The notes under the pieces were generated by a model. That model saw only the letters and a program-made list of their open reading frames with translations. It had not been told where the DNA came from and ran no database searches. From Vibrio sp. 10N.261.55.A7 (lineage in GTDB: Bacteria > Pseudomonadota > Gammaproteobacteria > Enterobacterales > Vibrionaceae), in contig NZ_MCWZ01000340.1 of assembly GCF_002877365.1 (NCBI RefSeq), positions 1 to 43,364 on the forward strand: 43,364 nucleotides of DNA, given 5' to 3'. This document shows positions 25,841 through 35,005 of this stretch, piece by piece; the first letter of the stretch is position 1, and every line of letters begins with the position of its first letter. A program made the position numbers and the translations under genes.

Positions 25841-26398
25841 CTATTGTTCAATGTTCTTAATGATTCGACATGGATTGCCCGCAGCCACGACATTAGCGGG
25901 AATGTCTTTCGTCACCACGCTACCTGCACCAATGACCGAATTTTTGCCAATTGACACACCCGGGCAAACAATCACGCCGCCGCCTAGCCAGGCATTATCT
26001 CCAATCGAAATACTCAACCCAAACTCGACCCCATCTTCAACACGGCTTTTTACATCAAGCGGATGTCCAGCGGTATAGATCTGCACATTCGGTGCGAGCA
26101 TGACATTGTCACCGATACGTACTTCGCCCACATCTAACACAACACAATTGAAATTCGCGTAGAAATTCTTTCCGAGCTTGATGTTAGACCCATAATCGCA
26201 GCGAAAAGGTGGCTCAAGATAAGCATCAGAGGCATTGGGGATAAGTGAATCAATCGCTTCCCGCCACTCAGGTGAATCAGGGATACTGCCGTTCAGTTTT
26301 TGCAGGGCTATCCGGCAAGCCTTTCTTTCTGACAACAGTTCTTCATCCCATGCATCATAAGGCTCACCAGCCAACATTTTCTGTTTTTCACTCTTCAT
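25841..26398 (-). CDS. Maltose O-acetyltransferase-like hexapeptide acetyltransferase
   Basis: A 185-residue cytoplasmic enzyme of the Maa/NodL/LacA family, transferring acetyl from acetyl-CoA to a sugar. The N-terminal Mac domain (KMLAGEPYDAWDEELLSERKACR) is followed by left-handed beta-helix hexapeptide repeats from about residue 70, with DVGEVRIGDNVMLAPNVQIYTAGHPLD containing the catalytic His region (GHP), and the end VAAGNPCRIIKNI. Three ATGs are in frame; the one at 26398 has AGGT 8 nt upstream and begins at the family start (MKSEKQKMLAGE). Single-gene transcription unit; true acceptor unknown. Confidence 0.9.
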   Translation of the reverse strand: MKSEKQKMLAGEPYDAWDEELLSERKACRIALQKLNGSIPDSPEWREAIDSLIPNASDAYLEPPFRCDYGSNIKLGKNFYANFNCVVLDVGEVRIGDNVMLAPNVQIYTAGHPLDVKSRVEDGVEFGLSISIGDNAWLGGGVIVCPGVSIGKNSVIGAGSVVTKDIPANVVAAGNPCRIIKNIEQ

Positions 26399-26656
26399 AT
26401 TTGTTACCTGCATTAGAAGTACCACGAAATCCTCAATGATATACCTTATCTAACAAAGCAGCGTAAGAGCCAAAAAACCAAGCTGCCTAAACGATCACAT
26501 TCCGTTATGACTGTATGCGTCAAATCGAAACAATTTCATTCAATGCCTTTCTATCTAGGCTGCTCTAACGTCGCAAAAAAGCTAAGGATTCGTAGTCATC
26601 TCACCCTTGATACTTTCTCCCTTTTTAAAGAAATTATCACTTCAACTCTTGATAAA

Positions 26657-26671
26657 TGATAATTATTATCA
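26657..26671. promoter_or_regulatory. Fur-family palindrome
   Basis: TGATAAT-T-ATTATCA is a perfect 7-1-7 repeat, the core form of a Fur box. It lies 43 bp before rpmE2. Since Zur is a Fur relative, either regulator could bind. Confidence 0.55.
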
Positions 26672-26679
26672 TATAAAAC

Positions 26680-26692
26680 GTTATAACATAAC
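26680..26692. promoter_or_regulatory. Zur-like box before rpmE2
   Basis: GTTAT-AAC-ATAAC is a perfect 5-3-5 repeat resembling the Zur consensus GTTATAWTATAAC. It lies 22 bp before the rpmE2 start. Zinc-dependent repression of zinc-free ribosomal paralogues is well established. Confidence 0.65.
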
Positions 26693-26714
26693 AATACACA
26701 GCAAGAGATTTACA

Positions 26715-26990
26715 ATGAAACAAGGAATTCACCCAGATTATCGTACTGTTGTCTTTCACGATACGAGCGTCGATAAGTATTTTTTGATCGGCTCAACACT
26801 TCAAACCGACCGCACCATCGAGTGGGAAGATGGAAAAACTTACCCTTACATGACGGTAGAGGTCTCTTCAGAGTCGCACCCGTACTATACCGGTAAGCAA
26901 CGTGTTGTTCATAAAGAAGGCCGTGTCGCTAACTTTAGTCGCAAGTTCGGTAATTTAGGCAGCAAGAAATCTCAGGGAGACAACTCATGA
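26715..26990 (+). CDS. rpmE2: Ribosomal protein L31 type B (zinc-independent)
   Basis: A 91-residue large-subunit protein. [18 protein letters not shown] and the later [13 protein letters not shown] [28 protein letters not shown] are typical of L31B. The CxxC zinc ligands of type A L31 are missing, so this is the form made when zinc is scarce. A longer open frame begins at 26607, but AAGAGA precedes the ATG at 26715 and the family starts there. It overlaps the L36 gene by four bases (ATGA). Confidence 0.95.
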   Translation: MKQGIHPDYRTVVFHDTSVDKYFLIGSTLQTDRTIEWEDGKTYPYMTVEVSSESHPYYTGKQRVVHKEGRVANFSRKFGNLGSKKSQGDNS

Positions 26991-27127
26991 AAGTATTAAG
27001 CTCATTAAAAAGTGCAAAGTCACGTCATCCAGACTGCCAGATTGTAAAGCGCAAAGGTCGAATCTATGTGATCTGCAAAACCAACCCAAGATTCAAAGCC
27101 GTACAAGGTAAGAAAAAGAAAAAATAG
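26987..27127 (+). CDS. rpmJ2: Ribosomal protein L36, alternative form (YkgO type)
   Basis: A 46-residue protein [20 protein letters not shown]... ending in a lysine run. It matches the alternative L36 (YkgO) rather than the 37-residue zinc-binding L36: it keeps two Cys (17, 30) but lacks the full zinc ligand set. The ATG overlaps the rpmE2 stop (ATGA), and AGGGAG sits just upstream within rpmE2. The pair replaces zinc ribosomal proteins to free zinc. Confidence 0.93.
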   Translation: MKVLSSLKSAKSRHPDCQIVKRKGRIYVICKTNPRFKAVQGKKKKK

Positions 27128-27136
27128 CACCCGCAG

Positions 27137-27168
27137 AGTTAGCTTAGTGCCTCGCTAGGCTAACTTTC
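27137..27168 (+). terminator. Terminator after rpmJ2
   Basis: AGTTAGCTTAG (27137-27147) pairs with CTAGGCTAACT (27055-27165 arm ending at 27165) as an 11-bp stem with one G-T pair and a 7-nt loop; TTT then CCC follows. The right arm is 27155-27165. Confidence 0.6.
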
Positions 27169-27328
27169 CCATCGACTTATCTACTCTTCTTATCTAATCT
27201 TCTTAAAGCACGTCAGCAAGAAAATCCCTTCAATTGAGCAAGAATGTACAAAAAGAATAGAGCAAATTACGTTAAGATATGGTTAATATTGTTTCAATCT
27301 ATAATTTTCGCTAGTCGCCGAGGTCCCG

Positions 27329-28168
27329 TTGTCAGCCAAAGAAAATGCTCGTATTCATTTAGCCGATGAACTCGGTGGTCTGGAGTTTCTACAGGCTCGC
27401 TACCATCGACAGAACTTTTCGCGACACAGTCACGCAGGTTATACCGTGGGTGTGATTGAAGATGGTGCCCAGCAGTTTTATCGTACGGGCGGCAACCACA
27501 TCGCCCCTCAAGACAGCATCATTCTGGTGAATGCCGATGAAATGCACAGCGGGCAAACCGCGTCGGAAGGTGGATGGTCATATCAAGCAATGTACCCCTT
27601 ACCAGAGATGTTTGAAGAGATTTCGCAAGGCAACCATTTAGGCCGAGTAGCGCCCTATTTCCCCAACCCTGTTGTGTACGACCCTGAACTGGCTCAGCTT
27701 CTCAGGCAGGTGTTTAACGTCTTAACACATTCTGATAATCGATTATATCGAGAGACACTGTTGCACGGCGCCATGTCTCAATTGGTCGCCAGACACAGCT
27801 TACAAAGTCAATCAAGCAGCGCCATACTTAAGAAAACACAGGCTCAAGTCGAGTGTGTTAAAGCGTTCTTGTCAGATTGCCCCGAGCGCAATGTTTCGTT
27901 ATCTGAGCTTTCAGCAATGGTGTCACTCAGCCCTTTTCATCTTGCTCGTAGCTTCCGAGATCAAGTGGGGATCCCCCCGCATGGTTATCAGCTGCAAATG
28001 CGTATTCGAAAAGCTCAGGTGCTACTGGGCCAAGGCTTTAAAGCAGGTCACGTCGCCATGGAGGTGGGCTTTCATGACCAAAGCCACCTAAACCGACACT
28101 TCAAAGCAACGTTAGGCGTAACACCAAACCAATACCGACTCGCTCATCAGCATCGACTTGCGGGCTAG
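27329..28168 (+). CDS. AraC-family transcriptional regulator
   Basis: A 279-residue regulator with an N-terminal cupin-like effector domain (FSRHSHAGYTVGVIEDGAQQFY... VNADEMHSGQ, about 25-100) and two C-terminal helix-turn-helix motifs (about 180-275: VSLSELSAMVSLSPFHLARSFRDQVGIPPHGYQLQMRI and VAMEVGFHDQSHLNRHFKATLGVTPNQYR). The start is TTG with GAGG 5 nt upstream. It precedes azlC and azlD on the same strand with 214 nt between, so it probably regulates that exporter pair. Effector unknown, possibly an amino acid. Confidence 0.88.
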   Translation: MSAKENARIHLADELGGLEFLQARYHRQNFSRHSHAGYTVGVIEDGAQQFYRTGGNHIAPQDSIILVNADEMHSGQTASEGGWSYQAMYPLPEMFEEISQGNHLGRVAPYFPNPVVYDPELAQLLRQVFNVLTHSDNRLYRETLLHGAMSQLVARHSLQSQSSSAILKKTQAQVECVKAFLSDCPERNVSLSELSAMVSLSPFHLARSFRDQVGIPPHGYQLQMRIRKAQVLLGQGFKAGHVAMEVGFHDQSHLNRHFKATLGVTPNQYRLAHQHRLAG

Positions 28169-28382
28169 TGTCTTCTCTTCTCATGCTCCCTTTCGTTCAG
28201 TAGGTACAGATTCATTCTGTCCGTTTACTAAAAATAAAACGCAGTCGTAGGCAGAGCGCAAGTTTGTACAAGACGCATCAGACTTCCTAATCTAGTATTT
28301 CTCGACAGCCAACAACGCATTGTCTTAATGACGCTGAGTAGAATCAGTTGAAAAAATAGTACGTCAAAAGAAAGGATTTTTC

Positions 28383-29114
28383 ATGTCAGATTTAACGGAA
28401 CCCAAAACAATAACTCAGCAATTATGGAAAGGCACGATCGCGATGATGCCACTGAGTATTGCGGTGATTCCTTGGGGCCTATTGGCGGGTTCATACGCAG
28501 TAGAATCCGGATTGTTAGCGTTGGAAGCCCAAGCGCTCTCAGCGATACTGTTTGCAGGCGCTGCTCAACTTGTCGCCATTGGTATGTTCAAATCTGGCGC
28601 AGGTTTACTCACCATGCTGGTCACCACCTTTTTCATTACCTCGCGACACCTCTTATACAGCGTGGCAATGCGAGACACCTTAAGCCCATTGCCTTTGCGC
28701 TGGCGGTTAACCTTGGGTTTTCTATTAACTGATGAGCTGTTCGCCTTGATCGGCCATAAAACCAAAGAGTTCAATCGATATTATGCTTTAGGAGCCGGGC
28801 TGAGTTTTTATCTGATATGGAATCTCGCCTCGCTGGTTGGCATCATTGGGGGAAGCTATATTCCGAACCTTGATTCTCTCGGTTTAGATTTTGCGATTGT
28901 GGCAACCTTCATCGCGTTAGTGGTGCCCACCATTAAATCCAAGCCCATTTTACTCTCTGTGGTTATGGCATTTTTTAGCTCCGTTATGCTCCATAAATGG
29001 CAAGTTAATGGTTCGCTTGTCATCGCCAGTCTATTAGCCATGTCAGCGGGTTACATTGCGGAACGCCTGTTAAACCAAGCACCAACGCCTCAAGCAACTG
29101 GAGACAACTCATGA
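28383..29114 (+). CDS. azlC: AzlC-family branched-chain amino acid exporter, large subunit
   Basis: A 243-residue inner-membrane protein with about seven helices. The AzlC/YgaZ hallmarks are visible: MMPLSIAVIPWGLLAGSYAVESGL, SAILFAGAAQLVAIGM and FFITSRHLLYSVAMRDTLSPLPLRWRLTLGFLLTDE. In YgaZH and AzlCD the pair exports valine, isoleucine and related amino acids. AAAGGA lies 7 nt before the ATG. It overlaps azlD by four bases. Confidence 0.9.
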   Translation: MSDLTEPKTITQQLWKGTIAMMPLSIAVIPWGLLAGSYAVESGLLALEAQALSAILFAGAAQLVAIGMFKSGAGLLTMLVTTFFITSRHLLYSVAMRDTLSPLPLRWRLTLGFLLTDELFALIGHKTKEFNRYYALGAGLSFYLIWNLASLVGIIGGSYIPNLDSLGLDFAIVATFIALVVPTIKSKPILLSVVMAFFSSVMLHKWQVNGSLVIASLLAMSAGYIAERLLNQAPTPQATGDNS

Positions 29115-29446
29115 TCTTCTTATCCATATTAGCCATGACTGTGATCGTGTTTCTGAGTCGATATCTGTTTCTCGAACCCGCGCTGCCACTGAAATTAAGC
29201 TACGAGGTGAAACGCTTTCTCAAGTTCTCTAGTCCAGCAATTTTGACGGCCATACTCGCTCCAATCATGACGCTAGACTCGAATAGCCACGAATTACTGC
29301 CACTGCCTAATCCATATCTAGTCAGCGCTGGTTTAGCCGTGTTGCTGGCATGGAAAACGGGCAATGTCCTACTCACCACCGTAGTCAGCATGCTGTTGTT
29401 TTTTACTCTCCACAATGTGGACCTATCGGCAATATTTGAATTTTAG
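29111..29446 (+). CDS. azlD: AzlD-family exporter, small subunit
   Basis: A 111-residue protein of three to four membrane helices (about 2-22, 38-56, 70-90, 92-108) partnering AzlC. The VFLSRYLFLEPALPLKLSYEVKRFLKFSSPAILTAILAP block is typical of the family. It starts within the azlC stop (ATGA), so subunits are coupled. Confidence 0.9.
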   Translation: MIFLSILAMTVIVFLSRYLFLEPALPLKLSYEVKRFLKFSSPAILTAILAPIMTLDSNSHELLPLPNPYLVSAGLAVLLAWKTGNVLLTTVVSMLLFFTLHNVDLSAIFEF

Positions 29447-29467
29447 GCGTTATTGATAAAGTTATAT

Positions 29468-29527
29468 AAAGGTGGCAAAGAGGCATTTTCATCCTCACCT
29501 TAGTTGGGGTATGATGTTGCCACCTTT
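29468..29527 (+). other. Long inverted repeat, possible structured leader
   Basis: AAAGGTGGCAA (29468-29478) pairs perfectly with TTGCCACCTTT (29517-29527) across 38 nt. Inside, GAGG (29480-29483) pairs with CCTC (29493-29496), giving a branched fold. No U-tract follows, so it is not a normal terminator. It sits between azlD and the small exported-protein gene. Confidence 0.5.
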
Positions 29528-29547
29528 GTTGCAAAGATGTTTCGATA

Positions 29548-30033
29548 TTGCTTATCCGTCACTCCAATCTATGGACATTTTGTTTGCTGATCTTGACGAT
29601 ACTGACTACCACGGTAGCCAGCGCTCAAGTATTCCTTTCGGAAACAGTAAACATGCACAGAATGAGTGCCTTTACGGTTTCAACGGACAATTCGAATCTC
29701 GAGAATTCCATCACTCTTGATCAACTCAGCGCATCCGATCTTGCAGTAAAACAATCAACGCTTGTCCGTTATGGCTCAAGCCTTGTTTCTAGCAAAACCT
29801 CACTTCTTGTCCAAGGCCCAGACTGCCCAGATAGCGATCATCACTACAAAGCTTCTGCAAGCCACGACGGTTGTGGATCCGTTTGCCAGTTTAAAATACC
29901 CACGTACTTGTACGGTGTGAAACTTCTCGCTCAGGCGCATTCCCTTGCTCTTATTGAAACAGAGCAAAACGACACGACAAAACAACTCGTTAAAACGCTG
30001 TACCGTCCTCCGATCTCTTCATTTCCTGCCTAA
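29548..30033 (+). CDS. Small exported protein of unknown function
   Basis: A 161-residue frame with a convincing signal peptide (LWTFCLLILTILTTTVASAQ, residues 9-28, cleavage after SAQ or ASA). The mature part has three cysteines and several histidines (GPDCPDSDHHYKASASHDGCGSVCQF) and ends in TLYRPPISSFPA, an ending I associate with small Cys/His-rich proteins near metal-efflux genes; that link is tentative. No ATG fits; TTG at 29548 is the only reasonable start and its ribosome binding site is weak, so the start is uncertain. The frame stays open from 29515. It is preceded by a long inverted repeat. Confidence 0.55.
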   Translation: MLIRHSNLWTFCLLILTILTTTVASAQVFLSETVNMHRMSAFTVSTDNSNLENSITLDQLSASDLAVKQSTLVRYGSSLVSSKTSLLVQGPDCPDSDHHYKASASHDGCGSVCQFKIPTYLYGVKLLAQAHSLALIETEQNDTTKQLVKTLYRPPISSFPA

Positions 30034-30091
30034 ATAGTACATACCTTGTACTGACTTTCTCTTAATTCCGCTTATTGGGTTGAGAGCCGAT

Positions 30092-30110
30092 ACTTCCAAT
30101 AACCGGAAGT
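30092..30110 (+). repeat. Hairpin upstream of dsbA-like gene
   Basis: ACTTCC-N7-GGAAGT in the 206-nt gap before the DsbA-like gene. There is no U-tract. It may be the end of the preceding transcript or a leader structure; function unknown. Confidence 0.3.
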
Positions 30111-30239
30111 CATCTACTTACTCACGTGCACTACGCTTGTGCTTGCCATCAATTGACTCGGTTATAGACAAGCTTTAATAGAAATGCGCGGAACAAATTA
30201 GGCGTAACGTGCGTTGCGCTAGCAAAATGGAAATGAATC

Positions 30240-30842
30240 ATGATCAAACAAATACTCACTCTAGTTTCAACATTGGCGATCACTTTATCGGTCAACGCGG
30301 CACAATTTGAAGAAGGGAAGCACTACAAAGTACTGGACGCTGACAAAGCGAAAAAGCCCGTGGTGACCGAATTTTTCTCTTTCTACTGCCCGCACTGCTA
30401 CAAGTTTGAGGGCATTGTTGAAAACCTAAAACCAACCCTTCCAGCTGACGCAAGCTTCGAAAAAGTCCATGTATCGTTCATGGGGGGAAACATGGGCGTA
30501 CCAATGGCGAAATCCTATGCGGCAATGGTCACGTTAGATGTGGAAAAAGAGATGATTCCAGCAATGTTTAAGCAGATCCATCAACTGGGCCAAGCACCAA
30601 AAAATGAAGCAGCGCTTCGCCAACTTTTTGTTGACTATGGCGTTGATGGCAAGAAATTCGACGCTGCCTACAAAGGCTTTGTTGTCGATTCTATGCAACG
30701 CAAATTTGATAAGAGATTCAAAGAAAGCACATTCTCCGGCGTCCCGGGTGTACTGGTGAACAACAAGTACATTGTGAAATCGGATCACATCAAAACTTAT
30801 GATGAATACAACGATCTGGTTAACTACCTACTAACGCTCTAG
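30240..30842 (+). CDS. DsbA-family thiol:disulfide interchange protein
   Basis: A 200-residue periplasmic thioredoxin-fold oxidase that introduces disulfides into exported proteins. It has a signal peptide (cleavage after NAA/VNA, about residue 20-21), the active site CPHC at 50-53 (FFSFYCPHCYKF), a helical insert, and a cis-proline loop read as SGVPGVLVNNKY. Length equals that of Vibrio DsbA/TcpG. The residue after the cis-proline is Gly where TcpG and E. coli DsbA have Ala. It is a single-gene unit; the usual dsbA neighbours are absent, so it may be a second copy. GGA lies 8 nt before the ATG. Confidence 0.9.
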   Translation: MIKQILTLVSTLAITLSVNAAQFEEGKHYKVLDADKAKKPVVTEFFSFYCPHCYKFEGIVENLKPTLPADASFEKVHVSFMGGNMGVPMAKSYAAMVTLDVEKEMIPAMFKQIHQLGQAPKNEAALRQLFVDYGVDGKKFDAAYKGFVVDSMQRKFDKRFKESTFSGVPGVLVNNKYIVKSDHIKTYDEYNDLVNYLLTL

Positions 30843-30870
30843 TGCTGAGCATTTAAGTTCACACCATCTA

Positions 30871-30904
30871 AAAGGGCCAACAGATAAATGTTGGCCCTTT
30901 CTTC
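30871..30904 (+). terminator. Terminator after dsbA-like gene
   Basis: A 12-bp perfect stem AAAGGGCCAACA / TGTTGGCCCTTT (30871-30882, 30889-30900) followed by CTTCGTTT. It also separates the convergent LysR gene. Confidence 0.85.
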
Positions 30905-30938
30905 GTTTCAACAGCATGATTTGGGTAATTCGGAACCA

Positions 30939-31838
30939 TTAAAAGTAGTGAGAGATCGCCAGATAACGCGCACGAATATGTTCAATCAACTGCTTCACTT
31001 TATTTGGCGGTTGGCGAGTGAAAGGGTACACCGCGTAAATCCCCAGTTTTTTCCCAACGAGTTCAGGGAAAATGTCCACCAGCTGGCCGTTTCGAATATC
31101 GTGGTACACCAAACAGCGTGGTACGTAAGCAAAACCATATCCTCCCAATGCCGCCTTACGAAGTGCAGTGGCATTGTTGGTCGAAAAACTGCCTGACACT
31201 CGAACAATGTAGTTGCCCTCTTTGCCTTTAAACTCCCACTCACTGGCGCCCGTCGTTTGGTAAGCGTATTGCAGACAGTTGTGTTTCGCCAAATGCTGAG
31301 GTTCGGTTGGCTTGCCATGTTTCGCGATATACGAAGGAGACGCGCACACCACCCATTGAGAATCCAATATGTGGCGAGCAATGAGGCTAGAGTCCTCTAA
31401 ATACCCCGTTCGAATCACCAGATCGAACCCGCCATCAACGAGATCAACGAATTTATTATCAAGCGACATATCAACGCTGAGCCCCGGATTCATATCGCAG
31501 AACTCCGCAACAGCATCAGCCAAGATAAGATCACCCGAGATCGTGGGCACGGACATTTTGAGATGACCACTGATGTTTTCGCCAAAGCCCGCAACTGAAT
31601 CCATAGCCTCCTGAGCGGCTAACTTCACAGTTTTCGCACCATGCAGAAGTGCCTTACCTGCCTCGGTAAGCGTTAATTTACGCGTTGTTCGATATAATAG
31701 CTGCACGCCAATATCTTCCTCAAGTCGCGCAATCCTCTTACTAACTACCGAATTTGTAAGGTTATTTTGTTCAGCCACCTTGCTAAAACTGCCCAACTCT
31801 ATGACCTGAGAAAATAAAATTAAATCATCTGCACGCAT
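30939..31838 (-). CDS. LysR-family regulator, divergent from lactate genes
   Basis: A 299-residue LysR regulator. The N-terminal winged helix (MRADDLILFSQVIELGSFSKVAEQNNLTNSVVSKRIARLEEDIGVQLLYRTTRKLTLTEAG, 1-60) is followed by a two-lobed effector domain (about 90-290). It is transcribed divergently from L-lactate permease with 156 bp between, the standard LysR layout, so it probably controls the lactate genes. A dyad AT-N-CCAA-N2-TTGG-N-AT lies just before its start. The effector may be lactate or pyruvate. Confidence 0.88.
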   Translation of the reverse strand: MRADDLILFSQVIELGSFSKVAEQNNLTNSVVSKRIARLEEDIGVQLLYRTTRKLTLTEAGKALLHGAKTVKLAAQEAMDSVAGFGENISGHLKMSVPTISGDLILADAVAEFCDMNPGLSVDMSLDNKFVDLVDGGFDLVIRTGYLEDSSLIARHILDSQWVVCASPSYIAKHGKPTEPQHLAKHNCLQYAYQTTGASEWEFKGKEGNYIVRVSGSFSTNNATALRKAALGGYGFAYVPRCLVYHDIRNGQLVDIFPELVGKKLGIYAVYPFTRQPPNKVKQLIEHIRARYLAISHYF

Positions 31839-31844
31839 TCGATT

Positions 31845-31860
31845 ATACCAATTTTGGAAT
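31845..31860. promoter_or_regulatory. Candidate LysR binding dyad
   Basis: ATACCAATTTTGGAAT is symmetric at AT-N-CCAA-N2-TTGG-N-AT. It lies 6 bp upstream of the LysR start and 134 bp before the permease, and is the best dyad in this intergenic region. Confidence 0.4.
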
Positions 31861-31994
31861 TAATTATTTTCATTATTTCCCTATATCAATAAAAAATAAA
31901 GGGGTAAATTCACCTCAAATTAACAACACCATCACAATTATAAAACCTAAGAGACTCTTTAGAGCCCTAATGAAAGAATGTAAAGGACATACCA

Positions 31995-33686
31995 ATGAGT
32001 GAAACATTACTAGCCCTCGTGGCCTTCTCACCTATCGTGGTGGCGGCCATACTGCTCGTCGGCCTGAACTGGCCAGCTAAGCGCGCAATGCCTGTCGCGT
32101 TTGGCCTCACCGTCTTTATCGCGCTGTTTGCATGGGACATGTCAACCACGCGAGTACTGGCTTCGATCTTCCAAGGATTAGGGATCACCGTTTCGGTTCT
32201 TTGGATTGTGTTTGGTGCCATCTTCTTGCTCAACACGTTAAAACACACTGGCGCAATCTCCACCATTCGAAATGGATTCATTAACATTTCACCGGATCGC
32301 CGCGTTCAAGCCATCATCATTGCATGGTGTTTTGGCTCGTTCATCGAAGGGGCTTCAGGCTTCGGTACACCGGCAGCAATCGCCGCGCCTCTACTTGTGG
32401 CTATTGGGTTTCCAGCCCTAGCTGCGGTGCTCATGGGGATGATGATTCAATCCACCCCCGTGTCATTTGGCGCGGTGGGCACACCGATTATTGTTGGGGT
32501 GAACAAAGGGCTTGATACGCACAATATCGGCGAAACGCTTCTGGCCAATGGATCAAGCTGGGACGCTTACCTGCAACAAATTACCTCAAGCGTTGCCCTG
32601 ATCCACGCCTGTGTGGGTACGCTTATCCCAGTATTGATGGCCATGATGCTGACTCGTTTCTTCGGCAAAAATAAGAGCTGGACGGAAGGGTTAGACATTC
32701 TGCCATTCGCTATCTTCGCGGGTTTGTCGTTTACCATTCCTTACGCACTCACTGGCGTCTTCCTTGGCGCTGAGTTCCCATCTCTCATCGGTGGATTAGT
32801 CGGCTTAGCTGTGGTGGTATCCGCCGCAAATCGTGGTTTCCTTGTGCCGAAAACAACGTGGGATTTTGAGGCAGAAAACAAATGGCCAGTAGAATGGTTA
32901 GGCTCGCTCAAAATCGACCTAAACGATTCAAACGCAAAGCCAATGAGCATGGCGATGGCGTGGCTGCCGTATGTATTGCTTGCAGTGGTTCTTGTAGCCA
33001 GTCGTGTCAGCGTTGAATTTAAAGCCATGCTACGCAGTGTTAGCCTTTCATTTGGCAACATTCTTGGCGAAGTCGGCATCAGTACGGCGATTCAGCCTTT
33101 GTATTTACCAGGCGGTATTCTTGTCTTCGTCGCATTAATGGCGGTACTGCTGCAATCTCGAAGCGTTACGCCGCTTGCAAAAGCGTTTGGTGAATCGAGC
33201 AAAACACTGATAGGCGCAGGATTTGTGCTTGTGTTCACCATTCCTATGGTGCGTATCTTCATCAACTCAGGTGTGAACGCGGCGGATCTAGCCAGCATGC
33301 CAGTCACCACCGCGAACTTTGCAGCAGGCCTAGTCGGTGATGCTTTCCCTGCACTGAGTGCCACGGTGGGTGCGTTGGGCGCTTTCATAGCGGGCTCTAA
33401 CACGGTTTCAAACATGATGTTCAGCCAGTTCCAATTTGAAGCGGCGCAAACACTGACTATCTCTACCGCTGTTGTCGTGGCACTTCAAGCGGTTGGTGCA
33501 GCCGCTGGCAACATGATTGCCATTCATAACGTGGTGGCCGCTTCTGCAACCGTTGGTTTACTAGGCAGAGAAGGCGCAACGCTACGTAAAACCATTATTC
33601 CAACGACGTACTACCTCATTGCCACCGGTGCGATTGGTTTGATCGCTATTTATGGATTCCATATCACAGACGCGCTAATGCGTTAA
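31995..33686 (+). CDS. lctP: L-lactate permease (LctP family)
   Basis: A 563-residue inner-membrane proton-linked lactate/glycolate importer with 12 or more helices. Family blocks include [54 protein letters not shown] and the late [24 protein letters not shown]...[34 protein letters not shown] lies 8 nt before the ATG. It is the first gene of the lactate set and divergent from the LysR gene. It could import L- and D-lactate. Confidence 0.93.
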   Translation: MSETLLALVAFSPIVVAAILLVGLNWPAKRAMPVAFGLTVFIALFAWDMSTTRVLASIFQGLGITVSVLWIVFGAIFLLNTLKHTGAISTIRNGFINISPDRRVQAIIIAWCFGSFIEGASGFGTPAAIAAPLLVAIGFPALAAVLMGMMIQSTPVSFGAVGTPIIVGVNKGLDTHNIGETLLANGSSWDAYLQQITSSVALIHACVGTLIPVLMAMMLTRFFGKNKSWTEGLDILPFAIFAGLSFTIPYALTGVFLGAEFPSLIGGLVGLAVVVSAANRGFLVPKTTWDFEAENKWPVEWLGSLKIDLNDSNAKPMSMAMAWLPYVLLAVVLVASRVSVEFKAMLRSVSLSFGNILGEVGISTAIQPLYLPGGILVFVALMAVLLQSRSVTPLAKAFGESSKTLIGAGFVLVFTIPMVRIFINSGVNAADLASMPVTTANFAAGLVGDAFPALSATVGALGAFIAGSNTVSNMMFSQFQFEAAQTLTISTAVVVALQAVGAAAGNMIAIHNVVAASATVGLLGREGATLRKTIIPTTYYLIATGAIGLIAIYGFHITDALMR

Positions 33687-33861
33687 CGAGCCGGTGGAAC
33701 AACCGATTTACCCTAGAGTTTCTGATACTCACATCGCCACTTGAGAGACGCTATTGTGAAAGCAGTAGCAAAATCAAGAGTATTAGCACCTCACTTTTAA
33801 GATGTCGACCATACTAAACCTTCGATAAAGGTGATGTATAAACTATTGATAGGATTGAACT

Positions 33862-35001
33862 ATGATCATCTCTGCCTCTACTGATTACCGCGCTGCGGCT
33901 AAAGCCAAACTGCCACCTTTCTTGTTCCATTACATTGATGGTGGATCGTATGGTGAGCATACATTGAGAAAGAACACCGAAGATCTTGCCGACATCGCGC
34001 TCAAGCAACGTGTTCTCAATAATATGGAAGACCTCAGTTTAGAGACCGAGATCTTTGGTGAAAAGCTGGCTATGCCTATCGCACTCGCACCTGTTGGTCT
34101 AACGGGTATGTACGCAAGACGCGGCGAAGTACAAGCAGCGAAAGCGGCAGAAAACAAAGGGCTGCCTTTCACCATGTCGACGGTGTCTGTCTGCCCGATT
34201 GAAGAAGTGGCACCCGCCATAGAGCGCCCAATGTGGTTTCAACTGTATGTGTTGAAAGACCGAGGCTTTATGAAAAACGTACTTGAACGTGCGAAAGCAG
34301 CGGGCGTCACGACACTCGTGTTTACCGTGGATATGCCCGTTCCCGGAGCGCGTTACCGTGACATGCACTCTGGAATGAGTGGCCCTAACGCGGCTGCTCG
34401 CCGAGTATTGCAAGCCATGCGTCACCCTAGCTGGGCGTTTGATGTCGGTCTATTGGGTAAGCCACACGACTTGGGCAATATCTCAACTTATCGCGGCGAA
34501 CCGACCAAGCTTGAGGATTACATTGGCTGGCTGGGTGACAACTTCGACCCGTCAATCTCATGGAAAGATCTGGAGTGGATTCGCGATTACTGGGATGGCC
34601 CAATGATCATCAAAGGCATTCTGGACGAGCAAGACGCAAAAGACGCGGTCTCTTTTGGGGCCGATGGCATCGTTGTTTCAAACCACGGCGGTCGTCAGTT
34701 AGACGGCGTTCTTTCCACAGCGAAAGCGCTTCCATCCATTGCTGATGCCGTGAAAGGCGATCTTAAAATCTTCGTGGATTCCGGTATTCGATCTGGCCTC
34801 GATGTGGTTCGCATGCTTGCGCTTGGCGCTGACTGTACTCTGCTTGGCCGCTCATTCATTTATGCTCTCGCGGCGCAAGGTCAGGCGGGGGTTGAGAACC
34901 TACTCGACCTGTATGAAAAAGAGATGAGAGTGGCCATGACCCTCACAGGTGCTAAGAGTATCAAAGACTTAGATAGGAACTCACTCGTAAACTTTAAATA
35001 A
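33862..35001 (+). CDS. lldD: FMN-dependent L-lactate dehydrogenase
   Basis: A 379-residue membrane-associated flavoenzyme that oxidises L-lactate to pyruvate and passes electrons to quinone. It has the alpha-hydroxyacid oxidase barrel with [16 protein letters not shown], the [10 protein letters not shown] and [19 protein letters not shown] strands, catalytic His275 in [10 protein letters not shown], and the FMN phosphate loop ([19 protein letters not shown]...LLGR). His275 has the same number as in E. coli LldD. AGGA lies 8 nt before the ATG. It lies 175 nt after the permease gene and is closed by a terminator. Confidence 0.95.
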   Translation: MIISASTDYRAAAKAKLPPFLFHYIDGGSYGEHTLRKNTEDLADIALKQRVLNNMEDLSLETEIFGEKLAMPIALAPVGLTGMYARRGEVQAAKAAENKGLPFTMSTVSVCPIEEVAPAIERPMWFQLYVLKDRGFMKNVLERAKAAGVTTLVFTVDMPVPGARYRDMHSGMSGPNAAARRVLQAMRHPSWAFDVGLLGKPHDLGNISTYRGEPTKLEDYIGWLGDNFDPSISWKDLEWIRDYWDGPMIIKGILDEQDAKDAVSFGADGIVVSNHGGRQLDGVLSTAKALPSIADAVKGDLKIFVDSGIRSGLDVVRMLALGADCTLLGRSFIYALAAQGQAGVENLLDLYEKEMRVAMTLTGAKSIKDLDRNSLVNFK

Positions 35002-35005
35002 ACTC

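Larger units (their letters stand above)
26399..26714. promoter_or_regulatory. Divergent region with Fur- and Zur-like sites
   Basis: 316 nt between the acetyltransferase and rpmE2. The right end is very AT-rich and holds two palindromes listed separately. Nothing is recognised in 26430-26640. Confidence 0.55.

Noticed and set aside
26607..26714. N-terminal extension of L31B
   Set aside because: The added 36 residues are AT-rich, run through the Fur- and Zur-like boxes, and are absent from the family; the ribosome binding site supports 26715.
29472..29720. 82-residue frame overlapping the inverted repeat
   Set aside because: No signal or domain; the overlapping frame at 29548 has a good signal peptide and continues much further.
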